A stretch of DNA of 64,000 nucleotides from Tuctoria greenei. Taxonomy: Eukaryota; Streptophyta; Magnoliopsida; Poales; Poaceae. Below, one piece after another: positions 23,030 through 35,999 of the stretch. The notes under the pieces are model-generated. The model was not told where the DNA came from. It ran no database searches and saw only the letters and a list, made by a program, of their open reading frames with translations. Both the position numbers and the translations under genes were made by a program. Positions within the stretch are counted from its first letter, which is position 1, and each line of letters begins with the position of its first letter. Location of the stretch: assembly GCA_036927565.1 (NCBI GenBank), contig JAYESD010000007.1:132468230-132532229 (forward strand), read 5' to 3'.

Positions 23030-26000
23030 TGTGAGGACCCCAGTCCTGACGTTCCAGGAATCGCATTGGGTCATGTCGTACGATGCGACACTTAACATCA
23101 CAAAACACAGAGCACACATTTACAATACATTGGGCCTTTACTCCTTAGTATTGTCAGTTTAGAAACTAATGTACATCAGTACAAGTAGCAGAAATATAAG
23201 ATACAACTTGTGCCCTATAGCCTACTCTAAGCAAGAGTGAAGTCATCCGGCCCTCAAAAGCTTCACTGTAGCAACACCCAACTTCACGGCGGCGTGCAGG
23301 GTTTCCAGTGTGCTTCGCACCCCTCATCGGGTGCTGCCTCACTAGGCTCACCCTCATATATAACGTTACCTGCAAAACAGTGGATCAACAAACTATGAGC
23401 TTATGCTCAGCAAGACTTACCCGTCTCCCTACTCATACATGCAGGGGATTACTATTAAGAGTAAAGTTGTTCATAGCACTAGTATAGAAGTGGATCCTCA
23501 TATTCACTTTTAAGCATCAAGTTAAATATTAGAATCATAATTTTAGTTCGCTGCTCAACTACTTAAACCAAGTTGCTTATCCAACCATCAAGTTACATCC
23601 AATTCTAGTTGTTACTACGTCATAGTGCAGTGAACAAGCATGCTCCCTTCCGCGAGCGACGGTGATTCGAATCATGAAAACACTTGGCTTGCACGTCACC
23701 TACACCCGTCTAGAGAAGGCTTACGGTCCTCCTCCATAACGCCATAAGTGACAACCTTTCACGAGACACTCAAACATTGAGCCGTTCCTACCATCCCGGA
23801 AGCAAGACTCATGTCGCAGTGGCCTATGATCTCCTCATGACGTGCGTGTTGTCTAGCAGGGTGCGGTATGCCTCAACATCCAAGTTAACAAGTTACATCG
23901 GTTTGTTGGGTCCATTAGAGCCAGTATGCATCCGGTACAAGTTCAAACTTGTCCAGCGAGGCTGCACACGATACGGTCCTCAATTGACACAAGGACTTTG
24001 CACACAGATCTCCAATTTGCTGCTTCCTACCTTCCTGCCCGGTCTCAATTATCTATTAAGTGGATCAATGACCATCATCCCAATTGATTCCACTACTACA
24101 AGTTCACGAGCAGGAAAAAAACATACTCGAGTTATACTAGTTAATCCAATTCAGTGATATCAGCTTAGCATTACTAAGCAGCATATAAGCAGTATATGAA
24201 CCATAGACTCTAGGCATTTCTGATCATGCAGGTAGATTATCAATCAATCCAAGACGTAATGAAATATCATATAGATGTAGACATAGTGATAAAAATAAAC
24301 TTGTTAACTTAAATGCAAACCGGGGCTTGCCTTGATATTGATCAAAAGAGTAATCGAACTTCGGTGGAAAATAGTTAGTGGAATACGAGTGCTCCTCATG
24401 AATTCCTTCTATTCGACATGAAGATAATAATGCAATTAGTGTTGTATACACTATATGGATTAATGAATATTTAGTAAAGAATGCTTAAGCAATTAATTAT
24501 CACTGTTCTTGAGAGTATTTACAGAGGTTGGAACAGTCCAGAGAAGATTTAAGAGAAAAGAATGTAACTGGAGGTAAGAAGTGACTAGGTGGTAGTAAAG
24601 TAATGAAGATTCATATCAAGAATTTCTTCACAGAAATTGAACAAGGCTGGTCAGGTAAATTTAGTTGACAATCAGGTAGAGAAAATCATAGAGATGAGAG
24701 GAAAATTTGTTTCATAATTTTCTGATCAATATTATGTTCACAATTCAATTTTTGAAGTTGGAATGAATTTTGGGGTATTTTCTCTGGTATTTTCTACCCA
24801 TTTCAGCACAGCTGAGACAAACTTATTGATTTACATAAGTAAATCAAGTTAAACAGGTTTAGGGATTTTCCTGATGAGCAATTAATACATGAGGTAATTT
24901 CTGGCAAAATTTGAGAATTTTTCAAGGTGCAGGCTTCCCAGAATAAATGCACAAATCTTTTTAAAGAATAAATTATACAGGATGATACAATGACTTTCAT
25001 GCAATGAACCTTACCTTTCTGCAAAGTACACACTGAGAGGATTCCAGCAAAATTTGTTTGGTAATTTTTGAAGTTGTCTACAGGGGATATAGAATTTCAA
25101 AGATTGCAAGTTTTTCTGAAATTTTCTTCAAAAGGAAAACTGATCCAGGGCTGACATTGGGCCCACTCGAATTTGAGACCCACTGTATTCTCTCTCTCCC
25201 CCTCTTCAACTGAACAATGGGACTATCTGCACTTTTTTTTCTTCAGTCAATGACAGTTGGGGCCCACTTTCTGACTTCATCTTCAACCTCTGGCCATGGC
25301 CTCAAGGTCACAGACAGGGAAGACGGCGCCCCCCTTTCCCTCGCCGGGGTAGCATCCCAGGGCATGAAAATTGGGGCAAAACAAAGCTAGCACGATGGCA
25401 CACCTTCTGGACCACTCAATGGGGCTGGACCTAGCCTGTACAGGGAGCTCGACGGCCATGGGCGGCCACCACCATAGCTGCTGCTATGAACTTCCCTCTC
25501 TAAACCATAATTCGTGATGCCACAAGGCCTAAGAGCACCAGAAGACCACGAAACACAAGAAATTGCAGTCCAATTGGAAGGAAAACGATGGAAAACGAGA
25601 ATACACCGATGAGCTAGGGTTTGGGATCGGCGGCCACGAAATCTCGAAGAAATCCTTAACCAGACCACGGCTGTCCTTTTCTAATGCCTCAATGGATGCG
25701 CAAGGGGTGGGGCTTCTTAATGTTTCACTGAATTGAAGCACGAACCAACGTAGAAACCAAATTTCTCAACTAAATCCTCGCTGTTTGGTAACCCGCGGCC
25801 ATGAACTCGACGGCGTCCGGCCAAACCAAGGTGAAACATTGGTGAATAGCTTGCCAAACGTGCTCATATGATCAAGGAAAACCTTGCAGCATGGTCGAGC
25901 AGAAGAGGGAAGGTTTGGTTCGCCGGGAACGCGAAGATACCAACGGCGGCTCCGTGGACGACCGACGGCGACGCTGCAAAACAAGCCACGTTCAGCCAAG

Positions 26001-26811
26001 ATTTCGATGAACCCGACGGTGCAATAGACAGAGAACGAACTTGGGATGATTTTTGCTGTTGGTGGATCGAAGAAACGGTGAAAGAATCAATGGAAACGGG
26101 AAGTAAACAGAGAACGCGAACTGGGTGCTGGAGGTGTCGTACAGGGAGCAAGCTTCACGGTGAAGGTAAAAAGATGAGGGCCAGGAGCTATAGCTTCGAC
26201 TTAAGACCATTCGGTGGCACACTGTAAAGCATACTGGATATACTGTTTCGCAGTCTAATTTAGAGTACATACTGTAAAAGTTGAAGAAGAATAGTATATA
26301 GAGTATGCTTTAGAGTACGCTGGTGCGGATGGTCTAATGCCTCCTTGCTGTAAAATTCGGTTGAGAGGCGGCAAGCAGCTCGCTGGAGCAATGTTCGTCC
26401 ACCCGTGGCACAACCAGAGAGAGGAAATCTCCTGGTCACGTGTGTGGGACCCCATGGGGCCCACATGACATAACCCTTTGCTCACAGAAACTTGTAAAAT
26501 GATTTTGAAAATGGAAAACAGCTCTAAAATTTCTCAAACTTGGTAGTCCTTCTATTTTGGACATGAGGAATCTAATGATGCCCTCAGATTTTATGTTTGA
26601 ACCTTGCAAAATATTTGAATTCCTGAACAGTAGCTTACTCACTTTAATTTGCTTAAATTCAAAACCTGAATTTTGAATATTTTCCTTAAATCCATGTTCT
26701 ATAATCCATTTCCTTATCTTGGCACTATAATGTATTTCTTGTAATCCTTTATGCCTCATGTGAATTTGGAATGGTAAGGTTAAGATTGAAAACCCGAGTA
26801 GTGGGTTTTCA
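23030..26811. mobile_element. Block L: long solo-LTR-like insertion in the J integrase
   Basis: 3782 bp separate two halves of the integrase. The block starts TGTGAGGACC and ends GGTTTTCA, so it has TG...CA ends, and I find no second LTR, RT or gag in it. The composition changes along its length, with an AT-rich middle (24200-25150) and GC-richer part (25250-26200). A solo LTR with an unusually long LTR, as in Tekay/Del-type chromoviruses, is the best explanation. No clear 5-bp target duplication is visible, so the ends may be off by several bases. No credible gene is seen. Confidence 0.55.
26205..26334. mobile_element. Tourist-like MITE
   Basis: A 130-bp element has terminal inverted repeats: GACCATTCGG at the left and GCGGATGGTC at the right, with AAAGCATACT shared further in. 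It is flanked by TAA on both sides (26202-26204, 26335-26337), the target size of PIF/Harbinger-type elements. It has no coding capacity. Confidence 0.75.
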
Positions 26812-27214
26812 CTGTATCATTTGTAGCGACTGAATCGGTGTGTGAATTTGTTTCGCATAGAACTGGCACGCTTCACACTTTTTTTACCAACTCTACTGCA
26901 TCCTGAAATGTTGTAGGCCAGTAAAATCCATGCCAGAAGGCTTTACCAACCAGCGTGCGGGAAGAAGCGTGGTTCCCACACTCGCCTCCATAGATTTCTG
27001 CGAGGAGCTCGCGGCCTTCTTCCTGGGCAATGCACCGCATTAGGACACTGTTGGCACCACGCCGGTAGAGATCCCCTTCTACCAGCGTGTATCTTCTGGC
27101 CAATCTGACGATCCGGTCAGCGGATACACCATCTTCAGGAAGGATGTTGTCTTTCAAGTAGCTCTGTATCTCTGAGATCCATGCATCAGAGCTAACTTGA
27201 GCCTCCGAATCTTG
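26812..27214 (-). pseudogene. J integrase N-terminal zinc-binding part
   Basis: The minus strand reads WISEIQSYLKDNILPED, then GDLYRRGANSVLMRC, HASSRTLVGKAFWHGFYWP and, after a one-base slip in an A-run near 26885, CEACQFYAKQIH. This is the HHCC zinc finger of a Tat integrase. Its upstream side ends at the target duplication CGCAC of F, its downstream side at block L. Confidence 0.85.
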
Positions 27215-27906
27215 CGCACTGTTGACGGCTCCTAAGATATACTAACAACTCATCCCCGGAAATGACGCCAGAAATGCTTGTTGGTATTTCTTGACACCAC
27301 AGATCATCTACGGTAAAGAGATGTGATCCGCAAGTGCACGGAAGATATCGTTGTAGCATTTCACCCATGAGTATTCCCAAGAGTATCATATTTATCCCAA
27401 AGGAAGACAATGGGGTAAAATATATACTACTCTTATAGTCAAGCTATGGGATACTAATCCATTTTCCGGACAGGAGTAAGTTGATAATAGGAGTACTGTG
27501 ACACACACCTAGGCAATCTATTCTAAAGGGTAAAATGGATCCTAGAGGGAGATTGGATTGAGAGTTAGAGAGTTGCTCCTACAATGCTCCTAATACATAT
27601 ACATAGTCTAAGGTAGATACTAATGGTCATGTCAATGATGAATTCCTATGCAATGCTATTCAACACATCGGGCACGAGCTTACCCCTAGCAATACTAGGG
27701 CGACTCTCGCCAAGAGCCTGTGGCATAGCCAAAAGTGGAGGATTACAAAGGACAGATAGGGTTGTCATCACCTACTGCCTACCTCTTTAATCTGTGGGTC
27801 TACGAGACATCCAATGCTACTTAAATACCCTAGCACCATGCTAGCATACTAAGCAAATACCTTAGGAGCCATGGCACAAGCCATCCTAAGACAATGACTA
27901 ACCTAA

Positions 27907-29494
27907 TGTAGGATCGAAGAGCACGTGAAAAGCTACCAGAGGGGGGGTGAATGGTAGATTTAAAAATCTTACGCAGCGGAAACAATTAAACCCCAACCCC
28001 TTCGGCAGAAAAACAATCTGTTAAAGAAATTGTGTGTGAGACTAATCTAAAAGTGTTTCACCGTGACAAAAGTGATAGATATCAGAGAGAATCAAGTCAC
28101 GAAGACAAAACAACAAGAATCACTCAAATCCGTCGAAAAAAACTCAAGTTATGATCGAAAGATCAAACAAAGGTCAATTTGCCCTACTCGAGAAAAAATA
28201 CAGTTTTGGAACGCTGCAAAGAAACTCGTGTAGATCATAGACCACAAATCCAATGACCGTAAAATTTTGATAGATGATAGCTAATCAAGTTTTGAAGACA
28301 ACCCAAAAAGAATCACATTAATTGGATCTGTAAAACTCGAGTTATGATAAAACCACCGACGAAAGGTAGTGCTGTCCAGAAACTCGACGAGTAAAACTTG
28401 TCTTGAACAAGTCGGACGAACAAGGCACAAAAGTTCCTTCAAACTACGAATTTTATTCAATAGAACACAAGAGGAACAGCCCCAAAGTCGTGTACCACGA
28501 ACTCTGGGCTCCCTTGCTTATATAACTAGCTCGAAAGCCAACTCAACTCAAATCAGGAACCTAATCCTACTCTGTTCACGAATCGTAACTTTCCATAACT
28601 GCTTAGGATTCTTCTATACGCAGATAGAAGCAATATTAAGACTTCCAAACACCTTAGTAACATATCCCACATTCCTAAACAACTCAAATTCGTGACCCAC
28701 ACGAAATCCTATCATAACCAACTCAAATCTTTCCATATTTGAGTCAAACCCGACTCAGCCGCAACCTGAGTCCATAACCTAGTCAGTTGGACTTTTCTGA
28801 CCAATTCTTTACGTCCATATCTCTTCATCACACCTTGGAACCATGCAGCCACGTCCATGCACTCCTTGCACATGTGCAAACATCTTCCAACGACGTCCAC
28901 GATACCTTCATATGCATTGTTCTTGATTCAATCATGCTGCGCAACCTCCTGATCAGCTCAACCATAATTCCTCCTAAATTTGGTTGTTGGAACCTCATCT
29001 CCTCCCTGAGACTAGTCCAATGGATCTCATCATCAGCCATGTCTTGAACTCAAGCAACACCTGCACATGAATAAACAACCAATCCATACGAGCCCAAGTC
29101 CTCGACTTGACTCAAGTTAGTTCCAAACACAACACCTTACGTGAGAACCTCACATAAGTATGTTGCAAAACCACAGTAACACGATATCATCCATGTTAAC
29201 CAAAAACGCACCAAAGACTTAGCAAATGAGTACTAAGCAATCTTTCTAGAGATGTAAAGCAAGTACGAAACATTGCAAATGAAAAATAGAAGCATTGCGG
29301 TCAAGTTCCGGACCTTGCCAGAGCAACCTGGACCTTGAGCCGGAGCTAACAAAAACATGTCGGAGCTATCAAAGACATGCTGGAGCTAAAGTCAGACCTT
29401 GATAAAAAGGTGTTTTGGTGATATTCAAAACTTTTATCGTCAAAGCAAGTGTATTCACTACAAGCCAATGTATTCAGCACACATATGTCTTACA
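27907..29494 (-). repeat. 3' LTR of E
   Basis: 1588 bp, adjoining a purine tract (minus strand GGGGGAGAT) at 29495-29504. Contains a short AGCTCC/GGTCC array (29303-29400) and a TATA-like CTTATATA at 28517-28524. Confidence 0.94.
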
Positions 29495-30506
29495 ATCTCC
29501 CCCTTGATGAATGCATTGGCAACACCATTTAAAATCCGAACATTGGCTTATTCACATAAAAGTTTTGAAGGCAATTTCTCCCCCTTTGTACTCAAAAGTA
29601 AAATGAGAAGAAAATCCAAAAATTATCCCATATTATCTCTTATCTCTCCCCCTTTAATATCTCTCCTTATGCACATATTCTCTTTCTCTTCATGTTTATC
29701 TCTCCCCCTTTGACAATGTATTCAGCAAGTCATGAGCATATAAACAAATTATCTCTCCCCCTTTAGTTGTTATGAGCATATTATAACATATACATATAAA
29801 CAAAGCTCATCCAAGTCATACTATCAGGTACCTTACATTATCACATCAATGAAATACATAAAGTAGTGTAAGCCATGCTAGATCAAATGTAACTTTCAAT
29901 TTAAGCAAGTCATGATCTCACAAACTTAAATATTTCAAAACATGAAATCATGACACTAGTTGCTGCATTTTATTATTTTTCAAAGCATAAATTTAGATCA
30001 TATGGTATTTGCAAGAGATTATATGCGCATCTGCCTTATTCTAACCAACCAAGCCAAGCCTATGTCATTTGACAATCAGAAGCTTAAGGACATGGTTTTA
30101 GTCATACACAACTTCTTCCAAGTTCATATCTAAGTGCAATGATAAGCCATCTCAAAAGAAGAAGTGCGATGCATGCATATTCTCTTGATCTTTTCCCAAT
30201 TTATATTTGTTCATAAAAACTCAACATGTGAGTTGATTACTTGATTAATTCTTAATGATTAAAAGCACTTGTGAACATGTAACAAGTTCAAAACAGCAAG
30301 AAAGTTCGACCATGACCAGTTTTAGTGTAAGTAATTATTCCAATTACTAGACATGGCAAAAACTACAAAATGTATAACACGAGTAATGTAGTAAGAACTT
30401 TCAGCATGTAAAAGGAATCACAAAGTCATATATGTGTGAAATACTATGCTCATATTATTTTAATTTAAGATTCACACATAGACTTCCCAAGTTTCAAAAC
30501 TCCCCC
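29495..30506 (-). other. 3' noncoding zone of E with at least five polypurine tracts
   Basis: Pyrimidine runs on the plus strand (TCTCCCCCTT type) occur at 29496, 29577, 29647, 29701 and 29755, and another (CTCCCCCTC) at 30500. No gene. Homologous zones flank the pol genes of B and D. Confidence 0.75.
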
Positions 30507-33500
30507 TCAATTTAAGCCATGAGGATGCATAACCCCTATTCCACTACGAATGTAACAAAAACGAGTGAAATCCAAAGGTTTTGTAAAAATGTCAGCCAAT
30601 TGTTGTTCGGTATCTACATGGTGAAGCACAATGTTTCCTTTTTCAACATTATCTCGGAGAAAAAGGTACCTAATGTCAATGTGCTTAGTTCTAGAATGTT
30701 GCACGGGGTTTTTAGCAATGCAAATGGCACTAGTGTTATCACGGAATAGTGGAACACTATCTAGATCAACCCCATAGTCCTTAAGTGCTTGAACAATCCA
30801 AAGAATTTGTGAGCAAGCACTAGCAGCAACTACATATTCAGACTCGGTTGTGGATTGTGCAACTGAATTTTGTTTTCTAGATGACCAATCAACAAGAGAA
30901 TTACCAAGAAAATGACAAGCACCGGAAGTACTTTTCCTATCAATCCTACAACCCCCGAAATCAGCATCCGAAAAAGCTTTCAAAGTAACGGTTGAGGAAG
31001 AAGGAAGAAAAATTCCAAATTCTTGAGTTCCATGTAAGTACCTGAGAATCCTTTTGACGGCTTGATGATGTAAAGCACGTGGGGAGGCTTGAAACCGTGC
31101 ACAAAGACATACACTGAATTATATGTCTGGTCTTGATGCCGTGAGGTACAAAAGTGATCCGATCATGCTTCTATATTCCTTTTGATCCACGGGTTCACCA
31201 TCTTCATCAAGTCCGAGTGTTGTTGCTGTTCCCATTGGTGTCCGAAGAGGCTTGCTTTTGTCCATGTTGAAGCGCCTTAGGAGATCTTTTGTATACTTCA
31301 TTTGATGCACAAAGGTACCGTCCTTTGTTTGCTTGATTTGCAGCCCCAAAAATAAGTGAGTTCACCCATCATACTCATTTCAAATTCGGAACTCATCATT
31401 GCTGAAAACTTGGACGCAAAATCATGAGAAGCACAACCAAAGATAATGTCATCCACATACACTTGAACGAATAATGAGTCATTGCCATGCTTAAGCACAA
31501 AAAGAGTTGTATCAACCTTGCCCATGGTAAACCCTTTTTCAAGTAAGAATGTTTTTAACCTATCATACCATGCTCTAGGGGCTTGTTTGAGACCGTACAA
31601 GGCTTTGGACAGTTTGTAAACATGATTAGAAAAATCTAGATTTTCAAAACCTAGTGGTTGCTTGACATAAACCTCCTCATCTATGTAGCCATTTAGAAAA
31701 GCACTTTTAACATCCATTTGATATAGCCTGAAACCTTTAGATGCAGCCAAGGCTAACAAAATTCTTATGGCTTCTAATCTAGCAACGAGAGCAAAAGTTT
31801 CATCAAAATCTAGACCTTCAACTTGAGTGAAACCTTGAGCAACCAACCTAGCCTTATTCCTAACCACAACCCCATCCTCACTTTGTTTATTTTTAAATAT
31901 CCATTCAGTTCCAATTAAAGTGTGACCTTGAGGTGGAGGTACAAGTTTCCAAACATTATTTCTTTCAAAATTTTCTAACTCTTCTTGCATGGCAATAATC
32001 CAAGATTCATTAGTGAGTGCGTGTGATATATCTTTGGGTTCAAAAGAAGCAACAAAAGCAGAATGAGCATAACAGTTTGGATCGCAAAACCTAGACCGTG
32101 TGACTCGTTCGTGCAAGCTTCCAATCATCTGTTGTGGGGGATGATCTTTGTAAAACTGTAGGGGAACAGATCTCTCACAAGCTTCTTCCTCTTCATGTTC
32201 ATCACAAATCGATGAGCTTGTGACTTGAGGATGATTTGAATCAGCATTGATGGTTGTCGGTGCTGATTGAGAATTAACATCCGGAGCTGAACCAAAGTCT
32301 TTAGCTGCTGAATTTTTGGGCAGCAGCTCTAATTCTTCCTCATCTTCAACGAAAATGCTCCCCACCTTCGGATATGGATCTGGACCTGCAATGTTTGAGA
32401 TTTTACCTGGGCTACCTTCATCAAAAGACACTTCACAAGTCTCCACAATTTTTTTAGTGTCAAGTAAAAGCACACGGTAGCCTCTAGTATGAGATGGATA
32501 ACCAAGAAACATGCCATCAATGGATCTAGGTTCAAATTTATCAAGATTACCATGTTTCTTAACAAAGCATTTGCAACCAAAGACCCGAAAGTGTGTAACA
32601 CTAGGCCTATGTCTCATATGGTGTTTTACCTAGCTTAGCACGCAAGAAAACACGATTTGAGACATAACAAGCGGTTGCTAACGCATCAACCCAAAATTTC
32701 CTAGGAGTTTGATATTCATCAAGCATAGTCCTAGCCATCTCAACTAAGGTTCTGTTCTTTCTTTCTACAGCACGTTTTGTTGAGGTACATATGGTGAAGA
32801 AAATTGATGATCTATTCTATTTTCAGCACAAAAATGATCAAAAGATTGATTTTTAAATTCAGTTCCATTATCACTTCTAATTGTTTTTAAAGATCCTGAG
32901 TAATCAATTGATAATCTAAGAAATAAAGTTTTAAAGTGACTAAAAACTTCATTCTTAGACGCCATAAAGTAAACCCAAGAGTATCTAGAATAATCATCAA
33001 CAATCACAAGTACATACCATTTACCTCAGAAGGATTGAACACGTGAAGGTCCTACGGTGTCAAGATGCAAAAGTTGACATGGTTCAGTTGTCATGATCAT
33101 TGTGAGAGGAGTATATGAACCTGCAACCATCTTAGCATGTCTACAAGAAGAGCACACAATTTCTTTGTCCCCTTTAAGCTTAGGCAGCCCACGTATGCGA
33201 TCAAGAGCACTAACACGCGTTAGGTGATCAAAGACTACGTGACCAAGTCTACGATGCCAAAAATATAGGTCCTTTGAATTATTAGCAACTAGACACCTAT
33301 GCTTAGAGGAAGACATATCAAAATCAGCTTTAAAAACTCTTCCAAACCGAGACATGTTAAAAATAAGCTCACTATTTGAACTTACAACTTTGCAGCAGTT
33401 TTTATTGAAAATAATTTTCAGATTTTCATCTAGCAATTGTGAAACAGAAAGCAAGTTGTATTTCAAATTTTTGACAAGTGCCACATCCTTCAAAGTGTAG

Positions 33501-33742
33501 TGATCATTTACTCTAACCGAATCCTTAGCAATTATAGGAGTTGAAGAATTATCGGCAAAAGTAACATTCTCTACACATGACACAAAAGAGAGGGAAGAGA
33601 ACCAATCTTTGTTACCGATCATGTGGCGTGAGAAACCTGAATCCACAATCCAAATGTTCTCCTTCCTCAAACGTGTAACCTACATAGAAGCACAATACGT
33701 CGATGACTCAATACTGGGGTTAGTCAAAAGGCATTTAGGAAT
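30507..33742 (-). pseudogene. E pol: protease, integrase, RT, RNase H
   Basis: It follows gag in the same frame. The protease has WIVDSGFSRHMIG (near 33650). The pre-integrase zinc segment has HRRLGHVVFDHL and CSSCRHAKM. Integrase core motifs are DTVGPS, IVDDYSRY, RSDNGTEF and a damaged PQQN box. RT has GTEWIFKNKQ, LDFDETFA, VKSAFLNGYI and intact YVDDIIFG (near 31440). RNase H has SDADFGGCRIDRKS and SEYVVAASACSQI, ending HPHGLN. Stops near 33743, 33680, 33026, 32765, 32618 and 31117 and a frameshift near 31340 make it non-functional without repair or readthrough. Confidence 0.92.
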
Positions 33743-35950
33743 CTAGTACTGAGTCACACGATGTGCAGTAGGAAAAACACGCGAAAGCTGAGACAAAACA
33801 ATAGGTTTATGAGTCAAAGTTTGAGATTTTTTATTCTTAACTACTGACCTATAAGGTGTTACTTGTGTAGCACAAAAATCAGTAGCTTCGGAGGTAAACT
33901 TTGAATGTTTTTGACTCAAAACAGCAGGTTGTACATTCGGTTCAATATGTGCAGCAAATTGTGCATGAAAGTTATGAGATCTAGCAACCATTCTTTCTCT
34001 TTTCTGTTGTTTAGCTAGTCTATAACAAAAATCTATGACATGACCATCTCTACCACAGTAGGTACAATGAAATTTAACTTTGTGTTCATGTCTAGATGAG
34101 CAAACAACATTTTTATATGAAACCGAATGAGACAATACTCCTGCAGATTTGAAAACCACTTCTTTTTGTTTAGGAACTGTTTGAATCAAACCACTTCCTA
34201 GTGACTTTACACTTTTAGGTGGATGTGCCTTAGCATGAGCATGAGAATTGAAACCTAAACCAATCTTATCATTGCAAGACTTGGATGAATTCAGCAGCAA
34301 GTTTAGGTTCTTATTCCCATTACAAAACCGATCAAATGTCTTATGCATGTTATCAAGTTTAATGGACAGATCAAGGCAATTTTCACATGAAGTTTTTCCT
34401 TTTAATTTGCAATTGGAACAATATTTAACTTCATGACAACGTAAAGCATTGTTCAATATAGAGATTTCATTCATAGCATCTCGCAGTTTCTTATCAAGAT
34501 CATCACAACTAGAACAATGCAAATCAATTGTAGAACAAGAAGCATCTTTTAAGTTTCCAATATTAAGTGCAGCAAGCTTTTTGTTCTTTTCAATTTCAAG
34601 TTCAAGTTTATCAAGTGTGGACGTATGTGCACTTCTTAGGGAGGACAATTGTTCATATATTAAGTCACATGAGGAACAAGAATCATCACTAGGAATCAAG
34701 GATTTCAAACGATTAATTTCAGATTCTAGTGACTCAATTTTAACAGCATTGTCCCTAAGCTTTTTGTCCTTTTTCTTAACAATAACAGTGGCACGAGAAA
34801 TAGCATCACACATTTCTTCGCAATTAGGACATACCTCTTCATTGTCGCTGTTGTGTTCTGCCTCCTCCATACTTGATGTTGACTTGCCCGCCATGAAGCA
34901 CAAGTTTGCATCATCTTCATCTTCATCACTTCCAATGTCCACGTCGCTTGAGCCAAGTTCCTGGAGTGCTGAGATAAAACTGCTCACCAATTGATGTCCT
35001 GTAAAACCCTTCTTTTTCTTCGTATCTTTTGCAGAGGAGTGCTTCGTTCTTGTTTTCTTTTCATCTCGAGAAGTAGGACCTGAAAGGTTAGGGCAATCTG
35101 AACGAAAATGTCCTGTCTTACCACATTCAAAGCATCGTTGAGGTCCGGAGCTTACTCTCCTTCTAGTTCTCACATTTTGCAATGCTTTTGAGAACCGGGT
35201 AGAGATGAGCGCTAGCTCCTCCTCTGGAAACTCCTCAATCTGTTCAAGGATTAGAGAGGACAGCAAAGCAAGTGTACCACAAGATGATGTTTGACCGGAA
35301 CTAGGCATGTCACGTTGAGAAACAAAAGCAATAGACTTGTTGGGTTTTTTACGTGAGATTATGTCAATTTCAAGAGTTTTTAACTTGGAATATAGCACAT
35401 CTAGAATGAGTGAACTCATGACAGTAGATTCACGAATGGATGTAACTTTCATCTCCCAAATTGACATGTCTAATGCACTTAACAATTGCCTAGCATGTTC
35501 AGCTTCTGAAAAATTAACATTCACGCTTCGCAAGTTGCTGAGAATCTTATTGAAGCGAGCAAAAAGGTTATCAATAGACTCACTGGGTTGCATCTCGAAG
35601 CGCATGTATTCTTTCTTGAACATGTTTTGTCTTACCTCCTTTATCGCGTTGGATCCTTCGTGGTAGTCACAAAGTGCTTTCCACAAATCGTATGCAGATC
35701 GGAGGTGTGCAACACCGTCGAAGTCGCTTTGTGTTAATCCTTGTATGATCAAGTTCTGAGCCTTTTTGTTGTTGTCGACATCTCTCAGATTTGTAGCTGT
35801 AACTTGATCGTTTGATGGCACTTCGTAAGGCTTGTATACCTTCTCCCATATTGCAAAGCCTTGTGCCTGGATGAAAGCCTCCATGCGTGCCTTCCAAACC
35901 TGAAAATCAATACCAGCGAACACACAAGATTTGGCAGAGTACTTCTCCAT
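33743..35950 (-). CDS. E gag, 735 codons, open
   Basis: The ATG at 35950 lies 63 bp after the 5' LTR. The first 200 residues are a copia-type capsid (WKARMEAFIQAQGFAIWE; LDVLYSKLKTLEI). A zinc knuckle CFECGKTGHFRSDC is near residue 272. Next come a lysine-rich stretch, then a long segment in which CxxC pairs (CPNCEEMC, CSSCDLI, CSSCDDL, CSNCKLKG, CENCLDL) alternate with leucine-rich coiled-coil-like helices. A second zinc knuckle CTYCGRDGHVIDFC is near residue 627. Gag forms the particle and binds RNA. A long gag with a second finger before protease fits Sireviruses. The frame is intact, unlike pol. Confidence 0.88.
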   Translation of the reverse strand: MEKYSAKSCVFAGIDFQVWKARMEAFIQAQGFAIWEKVYKPYEVPSNDQVTATNLRDVDNNKKAQNLIIQGLTQSDFDGVAHLRSAYDLWKALCDYHEGSNAIKEVRQNMFKKEYMRFEMQPSESIDNLFARFNKILSNLRSVNVNFSEAEHARQLLSALDMSIWEMKVTSIRESTVMSSLILDVLYSKLKTLEIDIISRKKPNKSIAFVSQRDMPSSGQTSSCGTLALLSSLILEQIEEFPEEELALISTRFSKALQNVRTRRRVSSGPQRCFECGKTGHFRSDCPNLSGPTSRDEKKTRTKHSSAKDTKKKKGFTGHQLVSSFISALQELGSSDVDIGSDEDEDDANLCFMAGKSTSSMEEAEHNSDNEEVCPNCEEMCDAISRATVIVKKKDKKLRDNAVKIESLESEINRLKSLIPSDDSCSSCDLIYEQLSSLRSAHTSTLDKLELEIEKNKKLAALNIGNLKDASCSTIDLHCSSCDDLDKKLRDAMNEISILNNALRCHEVKYCSNCKLKGKTSCENCLDLSIKLDNMHKTFDRFCNGNKNLNLLLNSSKSCNDKIGLGFNSHAHAKAHPPKSVKSLGSGLIQTVPKQKEVVFKSAGVLSHSVSYKNVVCSSRHEHKVKFHCTYCGRDGHVIDFCYRLAKQQKRERMVARSHNFHAQFAAHIEPNVQPAVLSQKHSKFTSEATDFCATQVTPYRSVVKNKKSQTLTHKPIVLSQLSRVFPTAHRVTQY

Positions 35951-35999
35951 GATGATTAGTCAAAAACACGCGCAAATCACAAAGATTAGAGCACCGTGG

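Noticed and set aside
25387..26270. Overlapping short frames on both strands in block L
   Set aside because: No motif; consistent with noncoding GC-rich LTR sequence.
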